From Blastocatellia bacterium UBA7656 (GTDB lineage: Bacteria > Acidobacteriota > Blastocatellia > UBA7656): a DNA stretch of 15,976 nucleotides. Of the stretch, positions 6,938 through 13,944 are shown in pieces; position 1 is the stretch's first letter, and each line of letters begins with the position of its first letter. The position numbers and the translations under genes are program-made. The stretch covers positions 29,860 to 45,835 of the forward strand of contig DLHY01000159.1 in the NCBI GenBank assembly GCA_002483445.1, written 5' to 3'. The notes under the pieces were generated by a model, which had not been told where the DNA came from, did not search any database, and saw only the letters and a program-made list of their open reading frames with translations.

Positions 6938-7278
6938 GATTCCTTAAACGAAGCGAGGGCGTCTTTCTCATTGTCGAAATGATCGAAGACTGTTATTAGC
7001 TTGGTTATGGCCAGCAAGTCCTGAATGCGTTTGGTCAGGTTGACCAGCTTCAGCTTGCCGTTTTCGCGATTTACAGTCGTGTAGCAACTGATGAGCGCGC
7101 CGAGTCCCGCCGAATCTACGTAGGTAATATCAGCGAGGTTGAGAAGTATCTGGCGCTGACCGTCGGCCAGCAAATCCTTTATTCGCTCCTTGACCTGCAA
7201 ATCGCCTTCGCCCAGCACGATCTTTCCCGCAAGGTCCAGCACGCTCACTCCGTCCACAACTCTTTCCTTGATATCCAT
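6934..7278 (-). CDS. STAS-domain anti-sigma factor antagonist (SpoIIAA/RsbV-like)
   Basis: A 114-residue single STAS domain. The strand DIKERVVDGVSVLDLAGKI opens the fold. LLNLADITYVDSAGLGALI (45-63) carries the conserved phosphorylation site Ser56, in the DSAGL motif that an RsbW/SpoIIAB-like kinase would phosphorylate. KLKLVNLTKRIQDLLAITKL and a terminal helix close the domain. Its usual role is partner switching: the unphosphorylated form sequesters an anti-sigma factor. ATG 7278 is firmly set by AGGAGG with a 6-base spacer; an upstream in-frame start at 7320 has no such support. No anti-sigma kinase is in the window. A hairpin with a T-run separates it from the upstream TonB_C gene, so it probably has its own promoter. 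The last codon and stop lie at the edge of, or inside, the heptamer repeat array. Confidence 0.94.
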   Translation of the reverse strand: MDIKERVVDGVSVLDLAGKIVLGEGDLQVKERIKDLLADGQRQILLNLADITYVDSAGLGALISCYTTVNRENGKLKLVNLTKRIQDLLAITKLITVFDHFDNEKDALASFKES

Positions 7279-7355
7279 AAACGGCCTCCTGATGATATCT
7301 TCGAGCGGTGAAGTTATCACAGCGCGGCTATCGAGTAAAGCATCAAGTCAGCGAT

Positions 7356-7378
7356 ATAAAAGCTTTGATTCGCAAAGC
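7356..7378 (-). terminator. Short hairpin plus T-run after the TonB-receptor cluster
   Basis: On the minus strand GCTTTG, a CGAAT loop and CAAAGC (7378-7362) are followed directly by TTTTAT (7361-7356). It lies about 32 bp after the stop of the second TonB_C gene. The stem is only 6 bp with half AT pairs, so termination could be partial. The 131-bp gap continues with no other gene up to the STAS start. Confidence 0.5.
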
Positions 7379-7409
7379 AAGCGCGCTGGCCTTTCTCGAC
7401 GGAAAAGAA

Positions 7410-7805
7410 TCAATCGCCCAGTTTGAAGACGAATTGAACCTCGCCTTCGAGTCTGGTTTCCGAGGGAGGCTTGAACTCCCACCGCTTGGCGGCGTCAAGC
7501 GATACGGATCTGAAAATGTTATGGCCGCGAACGAACTCGGCCTTAGCCACCTTGCCATCCGTCGAAACCGACACCTGAACCGTCACCGTTCCTTCTATGC
7601 GATACTTCTGCGCCATGGGCGGATAAGCGGGCTGCACTCGCCTCGTGGCCAGGTTTTCTATGTTGCGGTCGAAATTCAACCGGGCCGACGACAACAGCCG
7701 AGTATTGCGGTTGAAATCCATAGACGCCCCGCCGGTCGGCGGCGATAACAGCGCGATAGCCGCTATCGCCGCCGACATACAGGCTTTCAGTTTTGAAATG
7801 ATCAT
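7410..7805 (-). CDS. Small exported TonB C-terminal-domain protein (copy A)
   Basis: A 131-residue protein. Residues 1-28 form a signal peptide (CMSAAIAAIALLSPPTGGAS). After a short linker, the TonB_C fold spans about 55-131: YPPMAQKYRIEGTVTVQV, VSTDGKVAKAEFVRG, SLDAAKRWEFKPP. TonB_C contacts the TonB box of outer-membrane receptors. This protein lacks the cytoplasmic SHLS-type anchor and the long Pro-rich spacer of true TonB, so it cannot by itself span the periplasm. Residues 29-57 hold an imperfect 15-residue duplication (DFNRN... then NFDRN...). ATG 7805 has GGGAGG five bases before it; a TTG one codon upstream is less likely. It follows the receptor gene by 12 bp. Residues 48-105 are identical to copy B on the other side of the receptor. 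Confidence 0.88.
   Translation of the reverse strand: MIISKLKACMSAAIAAIALLSPPTGGASMDFNRNTRLLSSARLNFDRNIENLATRRVQPAYPPMAQKYRIEGTVTVQVSVSTDGKVAKAEFVRGHNIFRSVSLDAAKRWEFKPPSETRLEGEVQFVFKLGD
7492..7667. repeat. 176-bp direct repeat, copy A (within TonB_C gene)
   Basis: Aligns without gaps to 11277-11452 with three mismatches (7560, 7584 and 7629 against 11345, 11369 and 11414), all synonymous. Outside the block the two genes have clearly diverged. Confidence 0.95.
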
Positions 7806-7817
7806 CAATCCCTCCCG

Positions 7818-10800
7818 TCAGTAAATCAGCTTCACGGCCAGTTGAGCGACACGCGGCCCGCCGCCGCCTATGCCGGGAACTCCTCCGGCCACGTCCTGCG
7901 TCCGAGTGGAGCGACCGAAGAAAGGATCGAGCATTCGACGTTCGGGCAGAGCCAGATTGACGGTGTTGAGAAGATTGAAGACCTCGAAGCGCGCCTGAAT
8001 CCTGAGTCTCTCGCTGAGTCGGGTTTCCTTGATCACCGAAAGATCCAGGTTTTTGTAGCCGGGGCCTGTGAAGGAGTTGCGTCCCAAAGTGCCGAACTGT
8101 CCGGGCGCAGGTATTAGAACAGACGGTATGCCTCTCTGCGGATCTTTCGGCAGATCGGGGTTGAGATAAACCTGTCCGTCTTTGACTGTGAAGGCGCCAG
8201 GCACGAAATTCGGGCGGACGTTCGGGCTTCCCGTAAGCGACGGATCGAATCCCAGAACAGGAGTGAACGGCTGACCCGATTGCAGAGTGATGAGCGAATT
8301 CAACTGCCACCCTTCGACCCACCGGTTGCCTCTGAAGGGAAGCAAATAAGTGGTGGCCAGCGTGAAGCGATGGCGGAGGTCGAAGACCGAAAGAGATCGC
8401 TCGCCTCTCAGGTTGTTGCTGTCCTGCGGCCCTCCCGCATCCCCCGTGAATCCGACCGGGTCGGTCGCGTTGTCGATTGACTTGGACCAGGTGTAGGTGG
8501 AAAGCAGCGAAAGCCCGCGACTGAGCCGCCTTGAAAACGTCGCCTGAAACGAGTGATAGGTTGATGAGCCTGAAGACTCTATCTGAGTGATCGAATCAAA
8601 GAGAGAATCGGTCAGGCGATACAACTGAGTGGGGCGGCGCAAAACCACGTTTGCCGCAGTTGAAAGAGGCCGCCCGGTTGCGTCCGTGCCGGGGAGGTAG
8701 ACAGCCTGATTGATGTTGCGCGAGAGGATGAGCTTCGTGGTTTTCGCGCCGACGTATCCGAACGAGATGACTGACTTGCCCCAGATTTCGCGCTGAACGT
8801 TTAGATTGAAATGCTGCGCGTAAGGAGTTCGTATCGCTTCATCATAAACGGTCAGAGTTGGCGCGGGGTTTTTGACGAGCGTTGCAGGGGTGAATATGCT
8901 GCCGAGTCTTCCCGGCCCGCGCGGTGCGAAGCTGACCTTGAGCCACGGATCATTTTGATCGTTGCCATTGAGGGCCAGCGCGTGAGTGTGCAGCAATGTG
9001 TCGTAAAACACGCCGTAGCCGCCGCGCACTACGGTGCGACCGTTTCCGTCCAGACTCCACGCAAAGCCGAATCGCGGCGCGAAGTTGTTATGGTCTCCCT
9101 TGAAGAGTCCCGTGTCTGTGTCCAGGCCGGGAGTGAAGAACCCTCGCTCTATGCTGAAGTTGACGAACTTGTTTTCGGGGCTTGAAAGGACGGTGCTGAT
9201 TTCGTAGCGAATGCCGTAGTTGAGAACCAGTTTTCTTGTCACCTGATAATCGTCCTGCCAGAACAAACCCGTTTGCAACTGACTGACAGGGGCCGAGAGA
9301 TGGCGTTGAAACAACACGGCTGCTGTCGGCACGCCGAGTACGAAATCCGCCAGCGGGCTTATGCGCGAGGCCACGCCCGAAAATATCAAAAGCCCCGATC
9401 CCTCGCGTGAAGACTCAGATAGCTGGTTGAGCCATCGCGCCTCCCCTCCCATCCTCATCGAGTGCCGTCCCTTGAGCCAGGATAGCGAATCCGCAAGATG
9501 AAAATTGTTCATCTGCTGAAGGATCGGATAAACCACTATATTGCCGAGCCTGGTGATTCCCGGCACGTTGGTGTCGAAAAGACCCGTCTCTGCGGGGACG
9601 CCCGCAAAACCGAGTTCGGAAGGAGATGACTCGTCTTCAGAAGACTGGAGACTGCGAATCCGATTGTAGCCGAAGCGAAGATCGTTGATGAGCGAGGTGG
9701 TGAAGTTGTGCGTGTAGCCGAGCGCGAGGTTCTGTGTGCGCGTGCGGTCTTCGGCTCCGAATCCGGGAATCGCGGGCGGTCGGCTCCCCGCGCCTCCCGA
9801 TGTGGCGAACACGTTGAAGATCAACGGATTGAAAGTCGAGTTGTCAGAGATGAAATAGCGCGCGTTAAGCACGCCTTCGCCCGACACCAGATGATCTACA
9901 CGGACAAGCGCGAAGTTGTTGCGGGAGTCGATGTCCGGCGCTGAAAAGTAATTGCCGTACTGACTGTCGGAGTTCGGAAGCGGGACGAATCGCTTGAGTA
10001 TCTCAGCCGCTACTGGATCGACCGGAAGTTGGACGGCCTGACCGGTGGCCGGATTTGTGAATATGCCTGCGCGCTGGTTTGCGGTAGGCACAGTGGCAAA
10101 CAGAGCGTTGCCGACCTTGAGCCGCTGAAGCTCGACGTTGCCGAGAAAGAAAGTCCGATCTTTGACTAAAGGGCCGCCGACAGTTCCGCCGAATTGATTG
10201 AGGCGGAAGTCAGCCGCGTCTCGCCCTCCGAGCTTTTCAAAGAAGTTGGGCGCGTTGAGTTTGTCTGTTCGGAAGAACTCGAAGGCGCTGAAATGAAAAT
10301 CATTCGTGCCGGATTTGGTGACGATGTTTATAGTCCCGCCCGAATGATTGCCGAACTCGGCTGAACCGAGGTTGGTTATCATCTTGAATTCCTGAATGGC
10401 GTCGAGCGAGACCTGAGCCGAAAGGCTGTTGGATTGAGAGTTGTTGTTATCGACTCCATCGACGAGGAAGGTAAGCGAGCGGTCGCGCTGGCCCGAAACG
10501 CTGAACGGGCCGTTGAGAATGCCTCCTTCCGCGCTGCCTCTGAGCGATGCCGTAGAACTGACGTTGGCTACGAGCGTTCCGAGTTGCAGAAAGTTTCTGC
10601 CGTTGAGCGGCAGATCGAGAATCTGCCTGTTCTCAATCACCAGTCCCAGAACGGAATTGCTGGTTTCTGTGATCGGGCTGCTTGACGCGACGACGTTGAC
10701 CTGCTCGGCGGCTCCCGCGACATCCAGTTGAAAGTCTACTCTCGCATCTTCGTTGACCCGCAGGGTGAGTTGACGGACGACTTTGGCGAAGCCATCGGAT

Positions 10801-11042
10801 GCGACAGTAATCTCATAAGAGCCGACAGTGAGCGAAGGCAAACGATAAATGCCCTCCTGATCAGTTTCGACTGATCTCGCCTGATTGGTCCCCGTGTTGA
10901 TGGCGGTGATTTTGGCCCCGGCGATCACTTCGCCCACTTGATTGCGGACGGTTCCGGTCAGCGCGCCTCCGGTCGTCTGCGAAAAGACGCAAAGGGGCAG
11001 GCTGAAGACTGAGGTCAAAACGAGACATGCTAATTTTTTCAT
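7818..11042 (-). CDS. Oar-like TonB-dependent outer-membrane receptor with carboxypeptidase-regulatory domain
   Basis: A 1,074-residue outer-membrane protein. The signal peptide is at 1-21 (KKLACLVLTSVFSLPLCVFS). A carboxypeptidase-regulatory-like beta-sandwich spans about 27-106 (GTVRNQVGEVIAGAKITAIN, DQEGIYRLPSLTVGSYEITV). The plug is at about 120-245 (ILDLPLNGRNFLQL, FLVDGVDNNNSQSNS, IQEFKMITN, FGNHSGGTINIVTKSGTN), and the rest is a beta-barrel ending VAQLAVKLIY, with a C-terminal aromatic residue as BAM substrates have. This layout matches the Oar-like receptors expanded in Acidobacteria, presumed to import oligosaccharides, peptides or other large substrates, but nothing here identifies the ligand. 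AGGAG lies five bases before the ATG. It is flanked on both sides by near-twin TonB_C genes and sits downstream of a histidine kinase on the same strand, so a kinase-receptor operon is plausible. Confidence 0.95.
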   Translation of the reverse strand: MKKLACLVLTSVFSLPLCVFSQTTGGALTGTVRNQVGEVIAGAKITAINTGTNQARSVETDQEGIYRLPSLTVGSYEITVASDGFAKVVRQLTLRVNEDARVDFQLDVAGAAEQVNVVASSSPITETSNSVLGLVIENRQILDLPLNGRNFLQLGTLVANVSSTASLRGSAEGGILNGPFSVSGQRDRSLTFLVDGVDNNNSQSNSLSAQVSLDAIQEFKMITNLGSAEFGNHSGGTINIVTKSGTNDFHFSAFEFFRTDKLNAPNFFEKLGGRDAADFRLNQFGGTVGGPLVKDRTFFLGNVELQRLKVGNALFATVPTANQRAGIFTNPATGQAVQLPVDPVAAEILKRFVPLPNSDSQYGNYFSAPDIDSRNNFALVRVDHLVSGEGVLNARYFISDNSTFNPLIFNVFATSGGAGSRPPAIPGFGAEDRTRTQNLALGYTHNFTTSLINDLRFGYNRIRSLQSSEDESSPSELGFAGVPAETGLFDTNVPGITRLGNIVVYPILQQMNNFHLADSLSWLKGRHSMRMGGEARWLNQLSESSREGSGLLIFSGVASRISPLADFVLGVPTAAVLFQRHLSAPVSQLQTGLFWQDDYQVTRKLVLNYGIRYEISTVLSSPENKFVNFSIERGFFTPGLDTDTGLFKGDHNNFAPRFGFAWSLDGNGRTVVRGGYGVFYDTLLHTHALALNGNDQNDPWLKVSFAPRGPGRLGSIFTPATLVKNPAPTLTVYDEAIRTPYAQHFNLNVQREIWGKSVISFGYVGAKTTKLILSRNINQAVYLPGTDATGRPLSTAANVVLRRPTQLYRLTDSLFDSITQIESSGSSTYHSFQATFSRRLSRGLSLLSTYTWSKSIDNATDPVGFTGDAGGPQDSNNLRGERSLSVFDLRHRFTLATTYLLPFRGNRWVEGWQLNSLITLQSGQPFTPVLGFDPSLTGSPNVRPNFVPGAFTVKDGQVYLNPDLPKDPQRGIPSVLIPAPGQFGTLGRNSFTGPGYKNLDLSVIKETRLSERLRIQARFEVFNLLNTVNLALPERRMLDPFFGRSTRTQDVAGGVPGIGGGGPRVAQLAVKLIY

Positions 11043-11194
11043 ATATACTCCTGTGGCCGATGCCTGTTCGATTCAGGGGAAGGAAGCGAGGACTGCTTCA
11101 GGCCGGGATTTCCTCGCGTCCGGCTTATCCGGGAGGGCCGGTTTCCAACTACAAAGAACGTTGAGGGGACAGCCGCATCATTCTCGGGGAGTTG
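11043..11194 (-). other. 152-bp leader before the receptor gene, with inverted repeats
   Basis: No coding signal. It holds GCGAGGA (11086-11092) pairing with TCCTCGC (11111-11117), and CCGGC (11120-11124) pairing with GCCGG (11137-11141), which overlap into a GC-rich structured stretch. I found no T-run, no recognised riboswitch core and no convincing promoter. It could be a structured leader modulating receptor expression relative to the upstream TonB_C gene. Confidence 0.35.
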
Positions 11195-11557
11195 TCAGTT
11201 ATCCAATTTGAAAACGAAGTTCACGGTTCCATTAAGTCCCGCCTCTCCGGGCGGCCTGAATTCCCATCGCTTCACTGCGTCAAGCGATACGGATCTGAAA
11301 ATGTTATGGCCGCGAACGAACTCGGCCTTAGCCACCTTGCCATCTGTCGAAACCGACACCTGAACCGTGACCGTTCCTTCTATGCGATACTTCTGCGCCA
11401 TGGGCGGATAAGCAGGCTGCACTCGCCTCGTGGCCAGGTTTTCTATGTTGCGCTCATCGTATGCTGTGACGCCGGACGAGAGCAGTGTTGCGATGACTAT
11501 CGCCGCCAGCAATCCGAGCCTGCCCGGTTTTCTGTTTTCTGTCAGTGAGCTTGTCAT
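11195..11557 (-). CDS. Small exported TonB C-terminal-domain protein (copy B)
   Basis: A 120-residue protein. A basic N-terminus (NRKPGR) and hydrophobic segment 13-31 (RLGLLAAIVIATLLSSGVTA) form a signal peptide or signal anchor, followed almost directly by the TonB_C domain (about 42-120), ending WEFRPPGEAGLNGTVNFVFKLDN. Like copy A it has no Pro-rich spacer. The ATG at 11557 directly follows the kinase TAA with no base between and no Shine-Dalgarno of its own, so it is probably translated by re-initiation after the kinase. This is the best evidence that kinase and TonB/receptor genes are one transcript. The 58-residue core is identical to copy A; N- and C-terminal parts differ. Confidence 0.88.
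   Translation of the reverse strand: MTSSLTENRKPGRLGLLAAIVIATLLSSGVTAYDERNIENLATRRVQPAYPPMAQKYRIEGTVTVQVSVSTDGKVAKAEFVRGHNIFRSVSLDAVKRWEFRPPGEAGLNGTVNFVFKLDN
11277..11452. repeat. 176-bp direct repeat, copy B (within TonB_C gene)
   Basis: Partner of the block at 7492-7667, in the same orientation and 3,785 bp away, with 173 of 176 bases identical. The two copies bracket the whole receptor gene, so recombination between them would delete it and leave one hybrid TonB_C gene. Confidence 0.95.
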
Positions 11558-13327
11558 TTACGTCAACGCCGCGACCGGCTCGCGGTCTGTTTCGACAGGC
11601 GCGTCCTTTTCAGCCGCAGGCAAACATATAGTGAAGGTGGTTCCCACACCCACCTCGCTTTCAACTGTTATCTCTCCCCCGTGTCGCTCGACGATTCCAT
11701 GCACTATCGAAAGCCCAAGCCCTGTTCCTTCGCCTACAGGTTTGGTGGTGAAGAACGGATCGAATATCCTCGACACGACATCTTCCGGAATCCCAGGCCC
11801 GTTGTCGCGCAATGAAATCATCACGCGGTCTCGATCCGCGCGAGCCGTGATCCAGAGATCGCCACGGCTTTCCATCGCCTGCGCAGCGTTGACCAAAAGG
11901 TTCATCCACACCTGGGCAAGCTGGGTGGGAAAGCATTCGACTGCGGGCAGGCGCTCGTAATCGCGATGCAGCGCAACGCGGTCGGGGCGGAAGTACTGAC
12001 CGAGCAGCCGAATGGTCGATTCTATCCCTTCGATCAGGTCGGCCCTTCGCACTTCAGATTCGTCGCCCCGCGCGAAGGTCTTGAGGTTCATAACGATGTC
12101 GCGCACCCGTCGCGCTCCTTCGTGGCAGTCTTCGAGAGCCTGAGAGAAGTCGCCCACCAGGTAGTCGTAATCGATTTCCTCTTTGATCTTTTCGGCTCGC
12201 TTTCTGATCGCGTCGGGAATTTCCGTGTGCGAGTTGTAATAATCGAGCAGGCCGCGCACCTGATTGAACGAATCCTGAAGCAGAAGGGTGTTGCTGTAGA
12301 CGAAGCTTATAGGGTTGTTAAGCTCGTGAGCCACACCCGCGATTAGCTGGCCGAGCGCAGCCATCTTTTCGTTCTGCACCAACTGGCCCTGCGTGCGAGC
12401 AAGCTCATCTTTGGTCTCGCGCAGCCAATTGACCTGTGTGGCAAGGTTTTCGTTGAGTCCCTGCATGTGGCCCTGAGTGCGCGCGAGTTCGTCTTTGGTT
12501 TCGCGCAGCCACTTGACCTGCGTGGCGAGGTCTTCGTTAAGCCCTTGCAGGTTCATCACCATCACGTTCAGCACGTCGGCCATCTCGCCAAGCTCGTCCT
12601 TGCGATCAAGCGAAAGCTGCTGACTCAGATCGCCTGCGGCTATAGCGCGGGCTGCTTTCATCAGTCTGGCGATGGGCTGCTCGAATGAACGGGTCAGGTA
12701 ATAACTCAGCACAAGCCCCACGACTATGAGCAGAAGCGTGAGGGCGACGGCGATCAGGCCGACGAGTCGGGACTGGCGAGTGGTGCGCTCGACTGCGTCG
12801 GTGATGCGCTGGGAGGCGAGCGTGTTGAGTTGGTCGAGCAAATCCTGCTGTTCGGCTCGCGCTATCACATACTCGTCGAAGTACAATCGCTCGGCTTCGG
12901 CTGATTCCTGTCGCTCGATTGCGTCGAGGATTCGCTGCTCCATCGTGCGAAGCTGTTCGGAGTCGATTTTTTCAATCGAGTCGAGCGTCTGGACGAGTTG
13001 CCAATTAGTGGCAAGCGCGCGGGCCGCAGCATAAGAGTCATTCAAATCCTCGTAAGCGTCGGCGAGCTTGATCAGTTCCTGATCGCCGAAATCCCCGTAA
13101 GGATGAAGCAGGCGACCGCGCAGGGCTTCGCTCACCCGCAGTTTGTTTGCGTGAATGCTCAAAGCCTGTTCGGCCAGCCTTCGGTCGGTGTCGAGAACCT
13201 GACGATAGGAAGACGACGAGCGCACGAGCATCACGAGCATCAGCGCGGCGACCATCGCGCCGAGCATCAGCACGGCGATGAAGGATAGATAAAACTTGCT
13301 TCTTAGTTTCAGCGAATTAAGCCGCAT
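11558..13327 (-). CDS. Membrane sensor histidine kinase (HAMP, coiled coil, HisKA, HATPase)
   Basis: A 589-residue kinase. TM1 is at about 12-35, a helical periplasmic sensor region of about 150 residues spans 36-186, and TM2 is at 187-211. HAMP (212-265, FEQPIARLMKAARAIAAGDL) follows, then a coiled coil containing a 28-residue tandem duplication (261-316). HisKA has H-box AGVAHELNNP (His334), and the HATPase has an N box (VNAAQAM, Asn480), DNGPGI (508-513), FDPFFTTK (522-529) and GEGTGLGLS (532-540). The all-helical sensor resembles four-helix-bundle chemoreceptor-like domains; no ligand can be named. ATG 13327 with GGAAG upstream is chosen; the open frame continues to 13666 but crosses the divergent promoter and the response-regulator gene. 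It is divergent from two receiver genes, its likely partners, and preceded by a perfect sigma-28 promoter. Its stop abuts the TonB_C start. Confidence 0.94.
   Translation of the reverse strand: MRLNSLKLRSKFYLSFIAVLMLGAMVAALMLVMLVRSSSSYRQVLDTDRRLAEQALSIHANKLRVSEALRGRLLHPYGDFGDQELIKLADAYEDLNDSYAAARALATNWQLVQTLDSIEKIDSEQLRTMEQRILDAIERQESAEAERLYFDEYVIARAEQQDLLDQLNTLASQRITDAVERTTRQSRLVGLIAVALTLLLIVVGLVLSYYLTRSFEQPIARLMKAARAIAAGDLSQQLSLDRKDELGEMADVLNVMVMNLQGLNEDLATQVKWLRETKDELARTQGHMQGLNENLATQVNWLRETKDELARTQGQLVQNEKMAALGQLIAGVAHELNNPISFVYSNTLLLQDSFNQVRGLLDYYNSHTEIPDAIRKRAEKIKEEIDYDYLVGDFSQALEDCHEGARRVRDIVMNLKTFARGDESEVRRADLIEGIESTIRLLGQYFRPDRVALHRDYERLPAVECFPTQLAQVWMNLLVNAAQAMESRGDLWITARADRDRVMISLRDNGPGIPEDVVSRIFDPFFTTKPVGEGTGLGLSIVHGIVERHGGEITVESEVGVGTTFTICLPAAEKDAPVETDREPVAALT
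12380..12547 (-). repeat. In-frame 84-bp tandem duplication in the kinase coiled coil
   Basis: Residues 261-288 (QGLNEDLATQVKWLRETKDE...) and 289-316 (QGLNENLATQVNWLRETKDE...) are near-identical, differing at only a few positions. Each unit is exactly 28 residues, four heptads, so the duplication preserves coiled-coil phase between HAMP and the phosphoacceptor helix. The DNA copies have many synonymous differences, so the event is not recent. Confidence 0.9.
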
Positions 13328-13361
13328 AAGTCTTCCGGGCGAACTTCTGCCCGTCCCATGC

Positions 13362-13388
13362 TTATCGGCAGGAGAAAAAAAAACTTTA
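13362..13388 (-). promoter_or_regulatory. Perfect-consensus sigma-28 (FliA) promoter facing the kinase
   Basis: On the minus strand TAAAGTTT (13388-13381), 11 bases, then GCCGATAA (13369-13362): 16 of 16 matches to the enterobacterial FliA consensus with the exact spacing. Transcription should start near 13354, giving a leader of about 27 bases that contains the kinase ribosome-binding site. Confidence 0.88.
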
Positions 13389-13401
13389 TATCGCCGGGGT
13401 A

Positions 13402-13428
13402 TAAAGTTTTTCCGCCGACCGCCGATAA
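13402..13428 (+). promoter_or_regulatory. Perfect-consensus sigma-28 (FliA) promoter facing the response regulators
   Basis: TAAAGTTT (13402-13409), 11 bases, then GCCGATAA (13421-13428): again 16 of 16 with exact spacing. The expected start is near 13435, so the leader of under 20 bases still includes GGAGAG (13438-13443). The -35 boxes of the two promoters are 13 bp apart, so two polymerases could hardly bind at the same time. Confidence 0.9.
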
Positions 13429-13453
13429 GATCGACCTGGAGAGAAAACCGAAA

Positions 13454-13939
13454 ATGAAACACACGATTCTGGCCGTAGACGATGAACCCGCGAATCTCCG
13501 AATGCTGGAGAGGCTGTTCCACCGTGAGTACGAAGTGCTGACAGCCACAAGCGGCGAGCAGGCGCTCGATCTTCTGCGCGAAACAGATGTCTCGCTGATA
13601 ATAACCGATCAGCGTATGCCCGGTATGAGCGGAACCGATCTGCTGCGACTCAGCATGGCGAGCCACCCGGACGCGGTGAAAATAATTCTTACAGGTTATA
13701 CCGACATAGAAGCTCTAATCGATGCCATCAACACTTCGCGCGTGTATAAATTCGTGAGCAAGCCATGGGATCCTCTGGCGCTCAAGGAAGTAGTCCGCGA
13801 GGCCGTCACCGGGTTTCAGCAGAGCCTCGACCGCAAACGATTGCTCGACGATCTCGCTTCGCTCGTGCAGTCTTATCCCTCGCTTTTCAACCGCGAAGGC
13901 GAGAGTCTTTCTGAAATGGCCTGCGACGCGGGCGATTGA
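13454..13939 (+). CDS. Response regulator, receiver domain with short C-terminal tail (RR1)
   Basis: A 161-residue protein that is mostly one CheY-like receiver: acidic pair Asp9/Asp10 (VDDEPANLRMLERLF), phospho-acceptor Asp52 (IITDQRMPGMSG), switch Thr80 (ILTGYTD) and Lys103 in FVSKPWDP. The KPWD and DQRMPGMSG motifs are typical of receivers paired with HisKA/HATPase kinases such as its divergent neighbour. After residue 120 there is only a helical tail of about 40 residues with no DNA-binding or enzymatic domain. ATG 13454 is chosen because GGAGAG lies 10 bases before it and it begins exactly at the receiver; the open frame upstream to 13358 crosses the promoter. It probably relays or sinks phosphoryl groups, acting through protein contacts. 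It is followed 5 bp later by a paralogous receiver. Confidence 0.93.
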   Translation: MKHTILAVDDEPANLRMLERLFHREYEVLTATSGEQALDLLRETDVSLIITDQRMPGMSGTDLLRLSMASHPDAVKIILTGYTDIEALIDAINTSRVYKFVSKPWDPLALKEVVREAVTGFQQSLDRKRLLDDLASLVQSYPSLFNREGESLSEMACDAGD

Positions 13940-13944
13940 TTTTT

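Larger units (their letters stand above)
13361..13429. other. 69-bp symmetric divergent control region
   Basis: Nested inverted repeats share one centre at 13395. The inner arms AAAAACTTTATA (13379-13390) and TATAAAGTTTTT (13400-13411) have a 9-bp centre, and the outer arms are CTTATCGGC (13361-13369) and GCCGATAAG (13421-13429). The 9-bp stretches between arms are not complementary, which argues for two oppositely facing copies of one promoter rather than a plain hairpin. Confidence 0.93.

Noticed and set aside
7279..7360. Sigma-28 promoter ahead of the STAS gene
   Set aside because: CTCGATAG resembles part of the -10 box, but no TAAAG-like -35 lies at the right distance.
11043..11194. Cobalamin or other riboswitch ahead of the TonB-dependent receptor
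   Set aside because: I looked for the B12-box and other conserved riboswitch cores and saw none; only generic GC-rich pairing is present. A covariance-model search would be decisive.
13379..13411. AT-rich 12-bp inverted repeat as a bidirectional intrinsic terminator
   Set aside because: The stem is almost all A-T and lies upstream of, not after, both genes. The sequence is fully explained by two opposed sigma-28 -35 boxes.
13328..13666. N-terminal extension of the histidine kinase to 13666 (702 residues)
   Set aside because: The extension is the reverse strand of the divergent promoters and of the start of RR1. The protein's first membrane helix begins properly from 13327, which has its own ribosome-binding site.
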